This document shows, piece by piece, positions 8,760 to 17,330 of a stretch of 64,000 nucleotides of DNA. The notes below the pieces were generated by a model. That model was not told the origin of the DNA. It ran no database searches and saw only the letters and a program-made list of their open reading frames with translations. The translations under genes were made by a program, and so were the position numbers. Numbering within the stretch: position 1 is the stretch's first letter; each line of letters opens with the position of its first letter. The stretch is from a virus. The DNA lies in IMG/VR virus record IMGVR_UViG_3300029787_005452, positions 121,198 to 185,197 of that record. The stretch is one strand, 5' to 3'.

Positions 8760-9515
8760 ATGAATCAATATTTCTATGAAAGTTATGAAATAACAGAGTT
8801 AAGTTATTTTGAATATAAAAATTTGGTAAAGAATCTTTTCACCGATGACCCATGGGTATTAAATCAAGTTTTTAATAATACTATTAATAATTCAGTTAAA
8901 GGTAATAAAGAAATAGATATTTTTGATAAAGTAAAAATACTTTTATTTTTAAGATCGTTAACTTTAGGGGAAGATTTTGATATAACTTTTAAAGAAAAAA
9001 ATTATAAAATGAATATTAATTCAATTGTGAATAATATATCGATTAACAGTAACGAAATAGTTTCAGATAGGGTAACTTTTAAAAAATCAAATAGTTTTTA
9101 TGTTGAAAATTTATTAAATGAAGTAATTATATCAATTGAAAAAATAGTTTTGGATAACGGTGAAATAAATTTTTCTAAATTAACTAACGAACAAAAAAAT
9201 ATTATATTTAACGAAATTTCAGATTCTAACATATCTCATATAGTAAATAGTATCGCTGATAATTTAAAACAAGATAATCTTAATTTATTTGATATGAATT
9301 TTAATTTACATAATGGAGATATTTTATATTTTTTAAAAAATATATTCAAAACTGATTTAAATAGTTTATACGATTTAGAATATACGTTAATAAAAAATTT
9401 AAATTTGAATACTGTAGATTTTCAAAATTATTCTTTAAGTGAAATGAAAATTTTGTTAAACAAACTAAAAGATGAATATAAAGATAATAAGCAGAGTGGT
9501 GTTCCTGTTAAATAA
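8760..9515 (+). CDS. Baseplate hub assembly protein candidate (gp51/gp26-like), 251 aa
   Basis: The ATG at 8760 follows the preceding TAA after one base, so it is preferred over the longer frame beginning inside that gene. The protein is Asn/Lys/Ile-rich and mostly helical, with an N-terminal ELSYFEYKNLVKNLF motif and a central KVKILLFLRSLTLGEDF segment. It resembles the next gene in size and layout: an N-terminal strand-helix motif, an ILLFLR/ISLSLR helix, then helices. T4 has two such small hub-assembly factors, gp26 and gp51. The assignment rests on size, context and pattern only. Confidence 0.5.
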   Translation: MNQYFYESYEITELSYFEYKNLVKNLFTDDPWVLNQVFNNTINNSVKGNKEIDIFDKVKILLFLRSLTLGEDFDITFKEKNYKMNINSIVNNISINSNEIVSDRVTFKKSNSFYVENLLNEVIISIEKIVLDNGEINFSKLTNEQKNIIFNEISDSNISHIVNSIADNLKQDNLNLFDMNFNLHNGDILYFLKNIFKTDLNSLYDLEYTLIKNLNLNTVDFQNYSLSEMKILLNKLKDEYKDNKQSGVPVK

Positions 9516-9517
9516 AT

Positions 9518-9524
9518 GTAAATA
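9518..9524 (+). promoter_or_regulatory. Late-type promoter box GTAAATA
   Basis: GTAAATA, spacer TTTCAA of 6, then ATG at 9531. Confidence 0.55.
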
Positions 9525-9530
9525 TTTCAA

Positions 9531-10265
9531 ATGGAAAATTTTAATGATATTTTAAATCAAGTAAAAAGTCTCAAAAAAGAGATTACTTTTTATTCACCAA
9601 TAAACGATAAAGAACTAAATATTTACCCTTTAAGTCTTAAGCAACAAAAAGATATATTAGAAAATACCTTTTCAACAACTTTATCATTGTTATATTTTAA
9701 CAATTGCATTTATAATATTATTAAAGAAAATTTTTCTGGAAATATTAAAGATTTAGATACTATTGATAGGGTATCAATTTCATTATCTTTGAGAAATAAG
9801 ATTTCAAGTTTATATAAATCAGAAGACGTAGAGGTTAACTTGTCTGATATTATAGAAAAAAATAAAAATAAAGCAACTTTTAAATCTGAAAATGTTACTA
9901 GTAATGAATTTACTTTTAGACTAAAAAAACCAAATTTAGAATTAGATAATAAAATTAATAATATTGTCTTAAGAAAATATAAAAATGAAAAAATTACTGA
10001 AGATAATGTGAATAACGTTATTAGTGATTTATACATATATGAATTAGTTAAGTTTATTGATGTATTAGAATTTGGTGAGAATATAATTAAAGTAGAAGAA
10101 AATATTAATAATACAGTAAAAATTTTAAATGAAATTGATTCAAATAATTTTAATAAGGTATTTGATTATATTAATAAACTCAGAGAAATAGAAACTTCTC
10201 TAACTAAAATACCTAATTCAGATGATAGTATTTCTATTACCCCGGACTTCTTTATAGTTCGTTAG
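9531..10265 (+). CDS. Baseplate hub assembly protein candidate (gp26-like), 244 aa
   Basis: The N-terminal part ITFYSPINDKELNIYPLSLK, followed by QQKDILENTF, resembles T4-like base plate proteins of the gp26 type, which start with a strand-rich segment followed by a K-E/Q-(K/E)-x-(L/I)-L motif. The body is helical with a DRVSISLSLRNKI segment parallel to the one in the previous gene. It lies directly upstream of the tape measure gene, where a hub chaperone would be expected. No catalytic motif is visible. Confidence 0.5.
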   Translation: MENFNDILNQVKSLKKEITFYSPINDKELNIYPLSLKQQKDILENTFSTTLSLLYFNNCIYNIIKENFSGNIKDLDTIDRVSISLSLRNKISSLYKSEDVEVNLSDIIEKNKNKATFKSENVTSNEFTFRLKKPNLELDNKINNIVLRKYKNEKITEDNVNNVISDLYIYELVKFIDVLEFGENIIKVEENINNTVKILNEIDSNNFNKVFDYINKLREIETSLTKIPNSDDSISITPDFFIVR

Positions 10266-10270
10266 GGTAA

Positions 10271-10277
10271 TTAAATA
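10271..10277 (+). promoter_or_regulatory. Late-type promoter box TTAAATA (tape measure)
   Basis: TTAAATA, spacer TTATTG of 6, then ATG at 10284. The spacing supports ATG 10284 over the TTG at 10281. Confidence 0.65.
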
Positions 10278-10283
10278 TTATTG

Positions 10284-12110
10284 ATGAACCCAAAAGTCGA
10301 CCACGCAAAAATATTATCCCTATTATCAGGGGTTTCAGATAAGTTAACGGATAGGGTCCTAGCTTTAGAGGATGCTGTTAGTAATACTATTGGAATGAGT
10401 ACTAATAGTATTAAAGCTCAACCTGAAAGTATAGTGGAAAAAGCTGAACCTGTTATTATAGCTGATATAGGTAAAGAAGCTAAAAAAGATTTTAGAGATG
10501 TTTTAACAACCCCGGAATCCAAAGAAGCAGCAGGAGGCGAAGGCGATGGTGGTGTAATGGCTTATGTCAAAAAACTAATAGGTCCTGCATTAATTATTCT
10601 TGGTAGTTTAGGAGCTTTAGTCGGTGGTCTATTTGCTGGAGGTGGTACTGGGATGCAAGACGCTCTCCAAGCTATAGGTAAAGGAGGATTAGCACTTGGG
10701 TTAAAATTAGCAGCAAAAACAGCAGGTACATTGTTAAAACCGGTACTAGGGAAATTACCATTAATAGGTGCATTAATTAGCTTTGGATTTGCTTATTCAG
10801 CATTTAAAAACGATGATTTTGTTGGGGGTTTATTTGACTTAGCCAGTGGTTTGGCTGGGTTACTTTACTTTGTACCAGGTGGTCAAGCATTTGCATTTCC
10901 TTTACAAATGGGTATTGACACTTTAAGTGCTATGTTAAGTCTTAGTACAACGCAAGAAGAAGGCGAAACACTGGGACAAGCTAAATTAAGGACATTAAAA
11001 GAGTTTATGGGTCCAATTTTCGGAATAATTAAAAAAGTACAACCTATGAGAATGTTTTTTGCAATAGGGGAAGGTATTCAAGAAATTTTTAAAGGTAATA
11101 TTGTTTCAGGTTTAACTAAAATAGCAACTTCAAATCCCATTTTTGATATTATAAATTTATTTAATAATGTATTTTTAGGTGGAGATGGCGGTTCAGTTGA
11201 TGATATGGCATCAGGTATGAGTGATAAAATTAGTTCTACTATCGGAGGAGCTAAAGAATTTATATCTACTTTGATCGAACCTATTAAAGATAAATACCCT
11301 ATGAAAAATTTTATAGGTATAGGTGAAGGTATAAGTAAAGTTTTTAAGGGTAATTTTAAAGAAGGTTTAATTCAAATTGGTGAAAACGGTCTGCCTGGAT
11401 TAAAAGCTATAGCTAATTTCTTTTTCGGTAGTACTGATGCTGAGACTGGAGAGAAAAAAGATGCTGGTTATAAAAAAGTTTTAGGTACTCTAGGTGGATT
11501 TTTTGGTTCTATTAAAGATAAAATGTTGATGAAACTTTTAAATTTATTTCCTGAGAAATTTGGTATTAGAAATAAAATTGCTGGTTTATTGGGTATAGAC
11601 TTAGGTCCAGTTGAAGACGAAAATATGGAAGCTGCTAAAACTGCCGAAACCGAAAGAGCTGAAAATGTGGCTGATATTGAAAGTAATTCAGAACCTGGAT
11701 CTGCAGATATAGCTGAAGATATGGCTGCAGAATCAGCAGAAATAGAAAAGAAAGTTAGAACAGGAAGAAGAGGAAGAAGAAGAGGAGGACCAGTAAGAAA
11801 AAATGAACCATATATGGTAGGAGAAGCCGGGCCTGAATTATTTGTACCTACTAATAATGGAAGTGTAGTTGATAATACTTCAACTGAAAATTTAAAAAAT
11901 ATTTTAGATAAAAATACATTTGTAGATGTAACAAATATGAATATGAAAATTAGCAATCTTCAATTTGCTGAACTAAAAAAGAATAATATGTTATTGCAAG
12001 CTATATTAGAAAAATCTAATAGTGGTAATACTGTTATTAATAATAAGAGTAGCAGTGTTGTTAATAATCAAAGTAGATCAGGTTTTAGAGATATGCAATT
12101 TGCTGTTTAA
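10284..12110 (+). CDS. Tail tape measure protein (T4 gp29-like)
   Basis: The 608-residue protein is close to T4 gp29 (590 aa), which predicts a tail of about T4 length if the usual length rule holds. The central part (about residues 95-220) has several hydrophobic Gly/Ala-rich segments, typical of tape measures that later interact with membrane. Near the C-terminus, after an RRGRRRGGPVR linker, lies YMVGEAGPELFVPTNNG, the GEAGPE motif found in many tape measure proteins. Internal near-repeats such as GIGEGISKVFKGNF and AIGEGIQEIFKGNI also fit. It is flanked by hub chaperone candidates and a gp48-like cap. Confidence 0.88.
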   Translation: MNPKVDHAKILSLLSGVSDKLTDRVLALEDAVSNTIGMSTNSIKAQPESIVEKAEPVIIADIGKEAKKDFRDVLTTPESKEAAGGEGDGGVMAYVKKLIGPALIILGSLGALVGGLFAGGGTGMQDALQAIGKGGLALGLKLAAKTAGTLLKPVLGKLPLIGALISFGFAYSAFKNDDFVGGLFDLASGLAGLLYFVPGGQAFAFPLQMGIDTLSAMLSLSTTQEEGETLGQAKLRTLKEFMGPIFGIIKKVQPMRMFFAIGEGIQEIFKGNIVSGLTKIATSNPIFDIINLFNNVFLGGDGGSVDDMASGMSDKISSTIGGAKEFISTLIEPIKDKYPMKNFIGIGEGISKVFKGNFKEGLIQIGENGLPGLKAIANFFFGSTDAETGEKKDAGYKKVLGTLGGFFGSIKDKMLMKLLNLFPEKFGIRNKIAGLLGIDLGPVEDENMEAAKTAETERAENVADIESNSEPGSADIAEDMAAESAEIEKKVRTGRRGRRRGGPVRKNEPYMVGEAGPELFVPTNNGSVVDNTSTENLKNILDKNTFVDVTNMNMKISNLQFAELKKNNMLLQAILEKSNSGNTVINNKSSSVVNNQSRSGFRDMQFAV

Positions 12111-12112
12111 TA

Positions 12113-12119
12113 CTAAATA
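12113..12119 (+). promoter_or_regulatory. Late-type promoter box CTAAATA
   Basis: CTAAATA, spacer TTATAA of 6, then ATG at 12126. Confidence 0.6.
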
Positions 12120-12125
12120 TTATAA

Positions 12126-13433
12126 ATGGCTAATAATTTATGGAGTTTAAAATTTGGTAAAGACAATACTATACCAGTTCTTATAAGAGCTGGAACTAAT
12201 ACCAACTCTGCTAATTTAAATTTACAAAATAACGAAGTTTATAGTAAATTAAATGGAGGAGATACACCATATATTCCTATTGATGTAAGGGAAGATTTTC
12301 AATGGACGAAGAGTCCTAAAAGCTCTAGATTAGATGTTCCTTCATTATCTCTTAAAGAAAAACGTATTATTAAAAACAGTACAGTCACTAATCTAGCTTA
12401 TTCAGTAAATGCAACAGCGGATTTAGCTAAAACTTTGTCAGATAAGATTTCTCAAGGGGATTTTATATTTTTTAATGAAGATGCTATTAAAGAAGGTTCA
12501 ATATTAGAAAGTACAACAAATTTAGTGAAGGGGGGCGCATCTACTATTTCAGATACTTTAGAAGCTACCCAGTCTTTAATTAACGAAAAATTATTAGGCA
12601 CGCAAACATTTAAGAGTAGTGTTTTACAACCGTATAATGGGTTATATAGTATCGAAAGTACAGGTTTTCAATATATTCTACCATTTTTAAACAGTGAATA
12701 TAGGAGTATGACTACTGCTATGGGAGAAGATCAAGAAAATATAATTAGTAATATAGCAGGAGCTGCTGCTGACGCAGCTTCACAAGTTGCTGGTACCGTA
12801 TTTGCCCTAAGACCTGGTGTTTATATAGAAGAATCAAGACAATTTCAAATGTCTCAAGATGGTAGATCAGTAAATATAGTTTTACCCTTATTAAATACAG
12901 GTAGTTATGAGGATATATTGCAAAACTGGCAGCTAATATTTGGATTAACTTACCAGAACAGACCTGGTAGGATAACTAAAAATTTAGTTGATATACCTGT
13001 TATATATGAAGCTATAGTAGAAGATATACTTTTTATGCCTTATGCTTATATTTCAGAGTTATCAGTTAATTTTTTAGGTAATAGACGTACAATGGAAATA
13101 ACAGTACCAGTAGAAGGTAGCGATAGTTCAAATAATTTAACATTAAATGCAACTATACCCGATGCTTATGAATTGAATTTAACGTTAAAAGGTTTAAATG
13201 AAGAAACGAGAAACTTTATATATGAAAGTATAAACCCGGGTGTAGTAAGAGCATCAGAAACTGGTGGAGACGTAACTCCTAGCGAAGCACCTATACCAGA
13301 TGATAGTAATACAAAAGCAGGTCCTACTAATTTTAGTTCTAGAAGTAACCCTGGAAGAAGATCAGTTAGAAATAAACCAACAGATCCTACTCCTAGACCG
13401 AAACCTAAAAAAATTAAAAGGAGGAATAACTAA
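12126..13433 (+). CDS. Baseplate tail-tube cap protein (T4 gp48-like)
   Basis: Residues around 180-310 contain YILPFLNSEYRSM, LRPGVYIEESRQF, NIVLPLLNTGSYEDIL, LTYQNRPGRITKN and IPVIYEAIVEDILFMPYAYI. Together these follow the YILPYF / PG-YIE / FPLLNT / YQN-P / PP-IYEV order I associate with T4-type gp48 tube caps. The last 60 residues are a Pro/Arg/Lys-rich low-complexity tail that contains the coding sequence for the next gene's Shine-Dalgarno. In T4, gp48 sits on the hub and with gp54 starts tube assembly. Its stop overlaps the next ATG (TAATG). Confidence 0.75.
   Translation: MANNLWSLKFGKDNTIPVLIRAGTNTNSANLNLQNNEVYSKLNGGDTPYIPIDVREDFQWTKSPKSSRLDVPSLSLKEKRIIKNSTVTNLAYSVNATADLAKTLSDKISQGDFIFFNEDAIKEGSILESTTNLVKGGASTISDTLEATQSLINEKLLGTQTFKSSVLQPYNGLYSIESTGFQYILPFLNSEYRSMTTAMGEDQENIISNIAGAAADAASQVAGTVFALRPGVYIEESRQFQMSQDGRSVNIVLPLLNTGSYEDILQNWQLIFGLTYQNRPGRITKNLVDIPVIYEAIVEDILFMPYAYISELSVNFLGNRRTMEITVPVEGSDSSNNLTLNATIPDAYELNLTLKGLNEETRNFIYESINPGVVRASETGGDVTPSEAPIPDDSNTKAGPTNFSSRSNPGRRSVRNKPTDPTPRPKPKKIKRRNN
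13419..13424 (+). promoter_or_regulatory. Strong Shine-Dalgarno AGGAGG for the gp53-like gene
   Basis: AGGAGG stands eight bases before the ATG at 13433. It is the best Shine-Dalgarno I saw in the window and serves a gene that has no promoter box of its own. Confidence 0.75.
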
Positions 13434-13816
13434 TGGAAGGAAAATTTCAAAATAACATTAATGAGTTACCAGAACTAGAAACGTATAGGTATGAAAATAT
13501 ATTTAAAGTTTACGAGACTAAAGATTTAGGCATATCAGGCAATGAAAACTTTTTTATGTATAATATAGTTAAAAAAATACATATACCTGATAATCTTGAT
13601 AATTCATTTTTTGATTTTTTTACTTTAAATAAAAATCTACCTTTAACTACAATATCATACCAGATTTATAGTACGACTTATCTTTGGTGGCTTATTATGT
13701 TGGTAAACAAGATATTAAACCCGTATAAAAACTTACCAGTGGGTCAAAAAATTAGATATATAAAGCCTGAGTATGTAAAAATAGTTATAGATGCAATCAC
13801 TAAACAGCTACAATGA
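13433..13816 (+). CDS. Baseplate wedge protein (T4 gp53-like)
   Basis: The 127-residue protein ends with PLTTISYQIYSTTYLWWLIM followed by LVNKILNPYKNLPVGQKIRY. This is the LysM-like segment seen in T4-type gp53 wedge proteins: an SYQIYG-type start, a WWLI helix, an N-NP turn and an L-x-x-G-x-x-I/L strand. It is shorter than T4 gp53 (196 aa). Translation is likely coupled to the preceding gene by TAATG and helped by AGGAGG. The stop overlaps the next ATG (ATGA). Confidence 0.8.
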   Translation: MEGKFQNNINELPELETYRYENIFKVYETKDLGISGNENFFMYNIVKKIHIPDNLDNSFFDFFTLNKNLPLTTISYQIYSTTYLWWLIMLVNKILNPYKNLPVGQKIRYIKPEYVKIVIDAITKQLQ

Positions 13817-15381
13817 GATACAAATTTTTAGAGGGATTTATATATGATGATAAGAAAAAGTTTTTATATGTAGTAGATCAACAAAACTATATTTTTAAAA
13901 CTTTATTATTTAACCCCGATAGCAATGTATCGGTTCTAGCAAAGTCGTCTATTAGAAATATCACTATCACAGATAACATAATGAACCCCTTTACAAAGGG
14001 GTCGTTAACCATTTTAAATAATGGTGAATCGTTAGAAAGGTTAGCTACCCCTAAAAACGTTAAAGAGTTTGATGCTAATTCCGACCTACTAAAAGGATAT
14101 ACATATAGAGGAGATGGACGAGATTTATTTTATTTGGAAATTGTACCGGTAGAAAATGTTGATGAAAGTTTTGGTAAACTAGGCAATAAATTTAACGACA
14201 CTTTTTCCTTAAAAAATGTCTTTGCATTAGTTAATGATGAGCAATTATTTGATGGTACTGATGAATTGAAAAGATTTGATTTCATAGATTTTGATGAAAA
14301 ATTATTAAAAGAAAAAAATATATTTTTCTCTACAACAAAATTACTAAAAACTGATACCCCTATAGAATTATTATCTAATACAGGTAGGGAGGTACCTACT
14401 GGCGAGTGTTTAAAATTAATTTTAAAAGATGGGTTGTTTCAAAATGATATAAATGAAATAATAAAAACTGAAAACGGAGAAACCCCTGATTTTGACTCCG
14501 GAGCTAGTAAAATATTCTATACTTCACCTTCTAGTAATACTGCTTATGAAGATTTAATGTATATTTACGATAAACATACTACCGATAAAACTGGTCAAGA
14601 TTTTTCATTTCTAAAAAAGAGGTACTATGATGGGCAGTATGAACTAAAAAGTGTAAAAGAAAAATTTGATGAAGCTTTTAATAAAAGCGACGATACTGCT
14701 GGTAAATTAAATATGGAAAAACTTGTTATAACAGGTGGCGCTGGTACCGGTGAAAATGTAGTTCAAAGTAGTAAAAAATCTCCATCTACTATTGCATATT
14801 TCGGAGAAAAGGGAAATGTTATTGATTATAAATTTTTTAATGTTAATGCAAATATTAGCAGCAAAAAAAATAATACTAAAATTGTACATTCATATAGCCC
14901 CGGCGATAAGGCATTTAATTTAGAGCAAAAAGATAGTAATATAATTTCAGCTAAAAATACTTTTGATGAAAATTATGTAAGTAACATGAAAGGTTATAAT
15001 AATTCCCCTTCACCAAGTGTAGTATTAAATTCATCTAAAACTACTAATTTATCTTACGAAAATGTCTTTTCTTTATATAGTGGGGATGAATTTATTAGAA
15101 AATCCAGCGGAATTAATAAACTATTGAAAAACTTATTATTAACTAATATTGGTGTAGAGCTTACATTGAAAGGTCAAATGTTTAGAAAAGCTGGTAATTT
15201 TTTTACTTTAGATAGAAGTGAAAATTATGTTGAAAATAATTTTGATGATAAACTATTAGGTATATATTTTATAGTAGAAGTTACTCACACTTTTAACAGT
15301 GATAACACATACAATAATAAAATATTTGCAGTAAAAACATATAACTTTAAAGATTTAAAATATAAGGAAAATATACTATGA
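13813..15381 (+). CDS. Baseplate hub protein (T4 gp27-like)
   Basis: The 522-residue protein starts with beta-rich sequence including ITDNIMNPFTKGSLTILNNG. It ends with GVELTLKGQMFRKAGNFFTL followed by LLGIYFIVEVTHTF and a tail ending in AVKTYN. That C-terminal arrangement is typical of gp27-type tail hub domains, which form the trimeric platform between tube and spike. No lysozyme domain like T4 gp5 was seen in the window, so the spike must lie elsewhere. ATGA overlaps occur at both ends, so translation is coupled with the gp53-like gene and the next gene. Confidence 0.75.
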   Translation: MRYKFLEGFIYDDKKKFLYVVDQQNYIFKTLLFNPDSNVSVLAKSSIRNITITDNIMNPFTKGSLTILNNGESLERLATPKNVKEFDANSDLLKGYTYRGDGRDLFYLEIVPVENVDESFGKLGNKFNDTFSLKNVFALVNDEQLFDGTDELKRFDFIDFDEKLLKEKNIFFSTTKLLKTDTPIELLSNTGREVPTGECLKLILKDGLFQNDINEIIKTENGETPDFDSGASKIFYTSPSSNTAYEDLMYIYDKHTTDKTGQDFSFLKKRYYDGQYELKSVKEKFDEAFNKSDDTAGKLNMEKLVITGGAGTGENVVQSSKKSPSTIAYFGEKGNVIDYKFFNVNANISSKKNNTKIVHSYSPGDKAFNLEQKDSNIISAKNTFDENYVSNMKGYNNSPSPSVVLNSSKTTNLSYENVFSLYSGDEFIRKSSGINKLLKNLLLTNIGVELTLKGQMFRKAGNFFTLDRSENYVENNFDDKLLGIYFIVEVTHTFNSDNTYNNKIFAVKTYNFKDLKYKENIL

Positions 15382-16238
15382 GTTACGAATTATCATTATT
15401 ACCAAGTTACCTTGATACAGTTATTTTACAGAAAACTGATTATTATAAAAATAATACTAATTTATTAGAATTATTTGATGATTTTATTGATATGTTGAAA
15501 CTTAATATAGATTATGAAAAAGGTAAATCTTCGGGTGATTTTATTAAAGATATATCTGGTATATATGAAAAATTAAACAATAATAAATTTATTATAGATG
15601 GTTATGAAATAGATATTCAAAATAAAAATTATTATATCGAAAAATATCAATCATTAGCATCTAATTTTAAAAATGTAATAGAAAAAATATTAGGTAATAA
15701 AAATATTTACTTTAAAAAATTATCTGATGATGTTGGGACTTTATTAGATACAAATACAATATTTGATGATTCTATATGCCCATTTTTCGATATATTTTAT
15801 AATGAATCTAAAAATATTCCCACAAATATACCCAATACCGTTTTTAATAAGGTATCATTGCAGAATAAAAAACTTCAAAAAAACTTTTCATTATTAAATG
15901 ATGCAGTATTAAAAAATAATTTAAAAGATATAGCAAATTATACAGAAACCACAATTACTAAAACTTCACACGGAAGCAATTTAGTAACAGATTATGACTA
16001 TTATGAAAGATTATTATCATTTTCAGAAGAAATAAGACAATCAATTTTTATTGATTTAACTGCAGATTTAGGTGAATACATATACTTTTTAAAAAATTTA
16101 AATATTAGAAATCAAAGTAATAATGAAGCAATATTATTGCAATTTAAAAGTACTTTAGAGGGTGTAGAAGAAAATTTGGATATATTAAAAAATCAAATAG
16201 TAAGTAAAGCCTATAAAGATAATACTATTTTAAATTAA
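15378..16238 (+). CDS. Hypothetical hub-operon protein, 286 aa
   Basis: I do not recognise this protein. It is Asn/Lys/Ile-rich, mostly helical, with no membrane helix and two Cys-free amphipathic blocks (about 30-110 and 200-280). It is the last gene of the hub operon, linked to the hub gene by ATGA and by an AAGGA sequence nine bases before its ATG. A hub-assembly factor comparable to T4 gp28 is possible from position alone. Its TAA shares the palindrome TTAA with the convergent gene at 16235. Confidence 0.7.
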   Translation: MSYELSLLPSYLDTVILQKTDYYKNNTNLLELFDDFIDMLKLNIDYEKGKSSGDFIKDISGIYEKLNNNKFIIDGYEIDIQNKNYYIEKYQSLASNFKNVIEKILGNKNIYFKKLSDDVGTLLDTNTIFDDSICPFFDIFYNESKNIPTNIPNTVFNKVSLQNKKLQKNFSLLNDAVLKNNLKDIANYTETTITKTSHGSNLVTDYDYYERLLSFSEEIRQSIFIDLTADLGEYIYFLKNLNIRNQSNNEAILLQFKSTLEGVEENLDILKNQIVSKAYKDNTILN

Positions 16239-16684
16239 TTATCTATTTCTATTACCTTAGCATCATCTATAAGTTGCTTTAGTAATTCTTCTCTATTAAT
16301 AGTTAACCCTAAACGTTTTTCATTTTCTTGAGCTAGCTCTTTTTTACTATCAATATCCATTTGTTTTATTTCTTTTCTGCTATCATTTTGTTTATTGGAT
16401 ATTAATATTTTATTTAAGCTTTCAATAGCTGATGCTGATGCACCTACCAATTTACTTAAAGCTTCGACATCTCTAGCATCAGGAGCCGATGTAATAAATT
16501 GCTTTACATCTTCTACATAATCTACACTATCTTTAATTAGCTTACCTGAGTATTTTAATAAAAAATCTTCTAACTTATCTTTATCTAAGTTAAATTCATT
16601 TTTTTCCACTTCTTTGGCAGCTAAATTAGTCCCTTTTAATTGAGAAAGTAAATCATCTACAACTATATCAACATCATCATCCAT
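16235..16684 (-). CDS. Candidate terminase small subunit (gp16-like), 149 aa
   Basis: The protein is acidic at the N-terminus, then helical with DSVDYVEDVKQFITSAPDAR, DVEALSKLVGASASAIESLN and a long charged C-terminal helix. T4-type small terminases have a similar order: a helix, a D-x-P/A-R-x-x-E-x-x-x-x-L motif, then a coiled coil that builds the ring. The size (149 aa) is near T4 gp16 (164 aa). No other small terminase is visible near the large subunit. It has its own late box and converges on the hub operon. The assignment is tentative. Confidence 0.5.
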   Translation of the reverse strand: MDDDVDIVVDDLLSQLKGTNLAAKEVEKNEFNLDKDKLEDFLLKYSGKLIKDSVDYVEDVKQFITSAPDARDVEALSKLVGASASAIESLNKILISNKQNDSRKEIKQMDIDSKKELAQENEKRLGLTINREELLKQLIDDAKVIEIDN

Positions 16685-16691
16685 ATAAAAA

Positions 16692-16698
16692 TATTTAT
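16692..16698 (-). promoter_or_regulatory. Late-type promoter box ATAAATA
   Basis: On the minus strand ATAAATA, spacer of 7, then ATG at 16684. Confidence 0.55.
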
Positions 16699-16706
16699 TA
16701 ATAAAG

Positions 16707-16734
16707 TTGAATAACTAAACTAATACAGTATAAT
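16707..16734 (+). promoter_or_regulatory. Sigma70-like promoter of dUTPase gene
   Basis: TTGAAT and TATAAT are 16 bases apart, and the dUTPase ATG lies six bases after TATAAT. The predicted transcription start therefore falls on the start codon. Confidence 0.6.
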
Positions 16735-16740
16735 AGTTAT

Positions 16741-17202
16741 ATGGATAATGTTAAAATTAAATTTATAAAGACGCATGAAGATGCTATTTTACCTACCAAA
16801 GCACACGATGGTGATAATTGTTTTGACTTATATGCGGTAGAAGATACTGAAGTACCAGGAAGTAGTTCATGGATAGGAGATGTAAAAATTGGTAATGCAA
16901 TAGTGCCTGTTGGTATTACAGTAGCAGATATTACAACAGGGTTCGGCTTTGTATTAAGACCTAAATCAGGGTTAGGTTTTAAAGCAGGTTTACAACCTCA
17001 TTTAGGTGAAATAGATAATGGATATCGTGGAGACTGTGCGGTAAAAATGTATAATTTTTCTAGTAAAGACTATACTTTTAAGAAAGGTGATAAAGTAGCT
17101 CAAATTAAGATAGAAAAAATTTATGATACATCTGTTGAATGGACCGGTAAGTTAACAAAAGCTGAACGAGGGGATGCAGGTTTCGGTTCATCTGGTAAAT
17201 AG
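16741..17202 (+). CDS. dut: dUTP diphosphatase (trimeric dUTPase)
   Basis: The enzyme hydrolyses dUTP to dUMP and pyrophosphate, keeping uracil out of phage DNA and feeding dTMP synthesis. The five dUTPase motifs are present: motif 1 AHDGDNCFDLYA (residues 21-32), motif 2 RPKSGLGF (73-80), motif 3 GEIDNGYRGD (89-98, with catalytic-type D92 and Y95), motif 4 KKGDKVAQIKI, and the flexible C-terminal motif 5 GDAGFGSSGK. The length of 153 aa is normal for the homotrimeric class. It is expressed from its own TATAAT box, so it is probably early, although it sits among late tail genes. Confidence 0.95.
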   Translation: MDNVKIKFIKTHEDAILPTKAHDGDNCFDLYAVEDTEVPGSSSWIGDVKIGNAIVPVGITVADITTGFGFVLRPKSGLGFKAGLQPHLGEIDNGYRGDCAVKMYNFSSKDYTFKKGDKVAQIKIEKIYDTSVEWTGKLTKAERGDAGFGSSGK

Positions 17203-17217
17203 GAACTTTGATATAAT
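17202..17217 (+). promoter_or_regulatory. Early-type promoter GGAAC-N5-TATAAT
   Basis: GGAAC at 17202-17206 and TATAAT at 17212-17217 are separated by five bases; the next ATG is at 17223, five bases after TATAAT. Confidence 0.7.
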
Positions 17218-17222
17218 AGATT

Positions 17223-17330
17223 ATGGGGAAAGTAACAAGACAAAAGATAACCGAAAGAAAAGTAGGTAATGCGAAGGTGAGAAAGACGGTAACTGTAACA
17301 GTTACAAAGCCATCAAAAAGAAAAAAATAA
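17223..17330 (+). CDS. Small basic protein, 35 aa, leader of clamp-loader operon
   Basis: This short frame encodes a Lys/Arg/Thr/Val-rich peptide with no hydrophobic segment. It begins at the promoter-proximal ATG, five bases after TATAAT, and its TAA shares its last base with the gp44 ATG (TAATG). It could be a small nucleic-acid-binding protein or simply a leader that delivers ribosomes to gp44 by coupling. No family is recognised. Confidence 0.5.
   Translation: MGKVTRQKITERKVGNAKVRKTVTVTVTKPSKRKK

Noticed and set aside
11468-11956. Antisense open frame of 162 codons within the tape measure gene
   Set aside because: It is a composition shadow of the real plus-strand gene and has no promoter box or plausible protein features.
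16707-16712. TTGAAT as a sign that all early promoters have a normal -35 box
   Set aside because: Only the dUTPase promoter shows a well-spaced -35-like hexamer; the GGAAC class does not.
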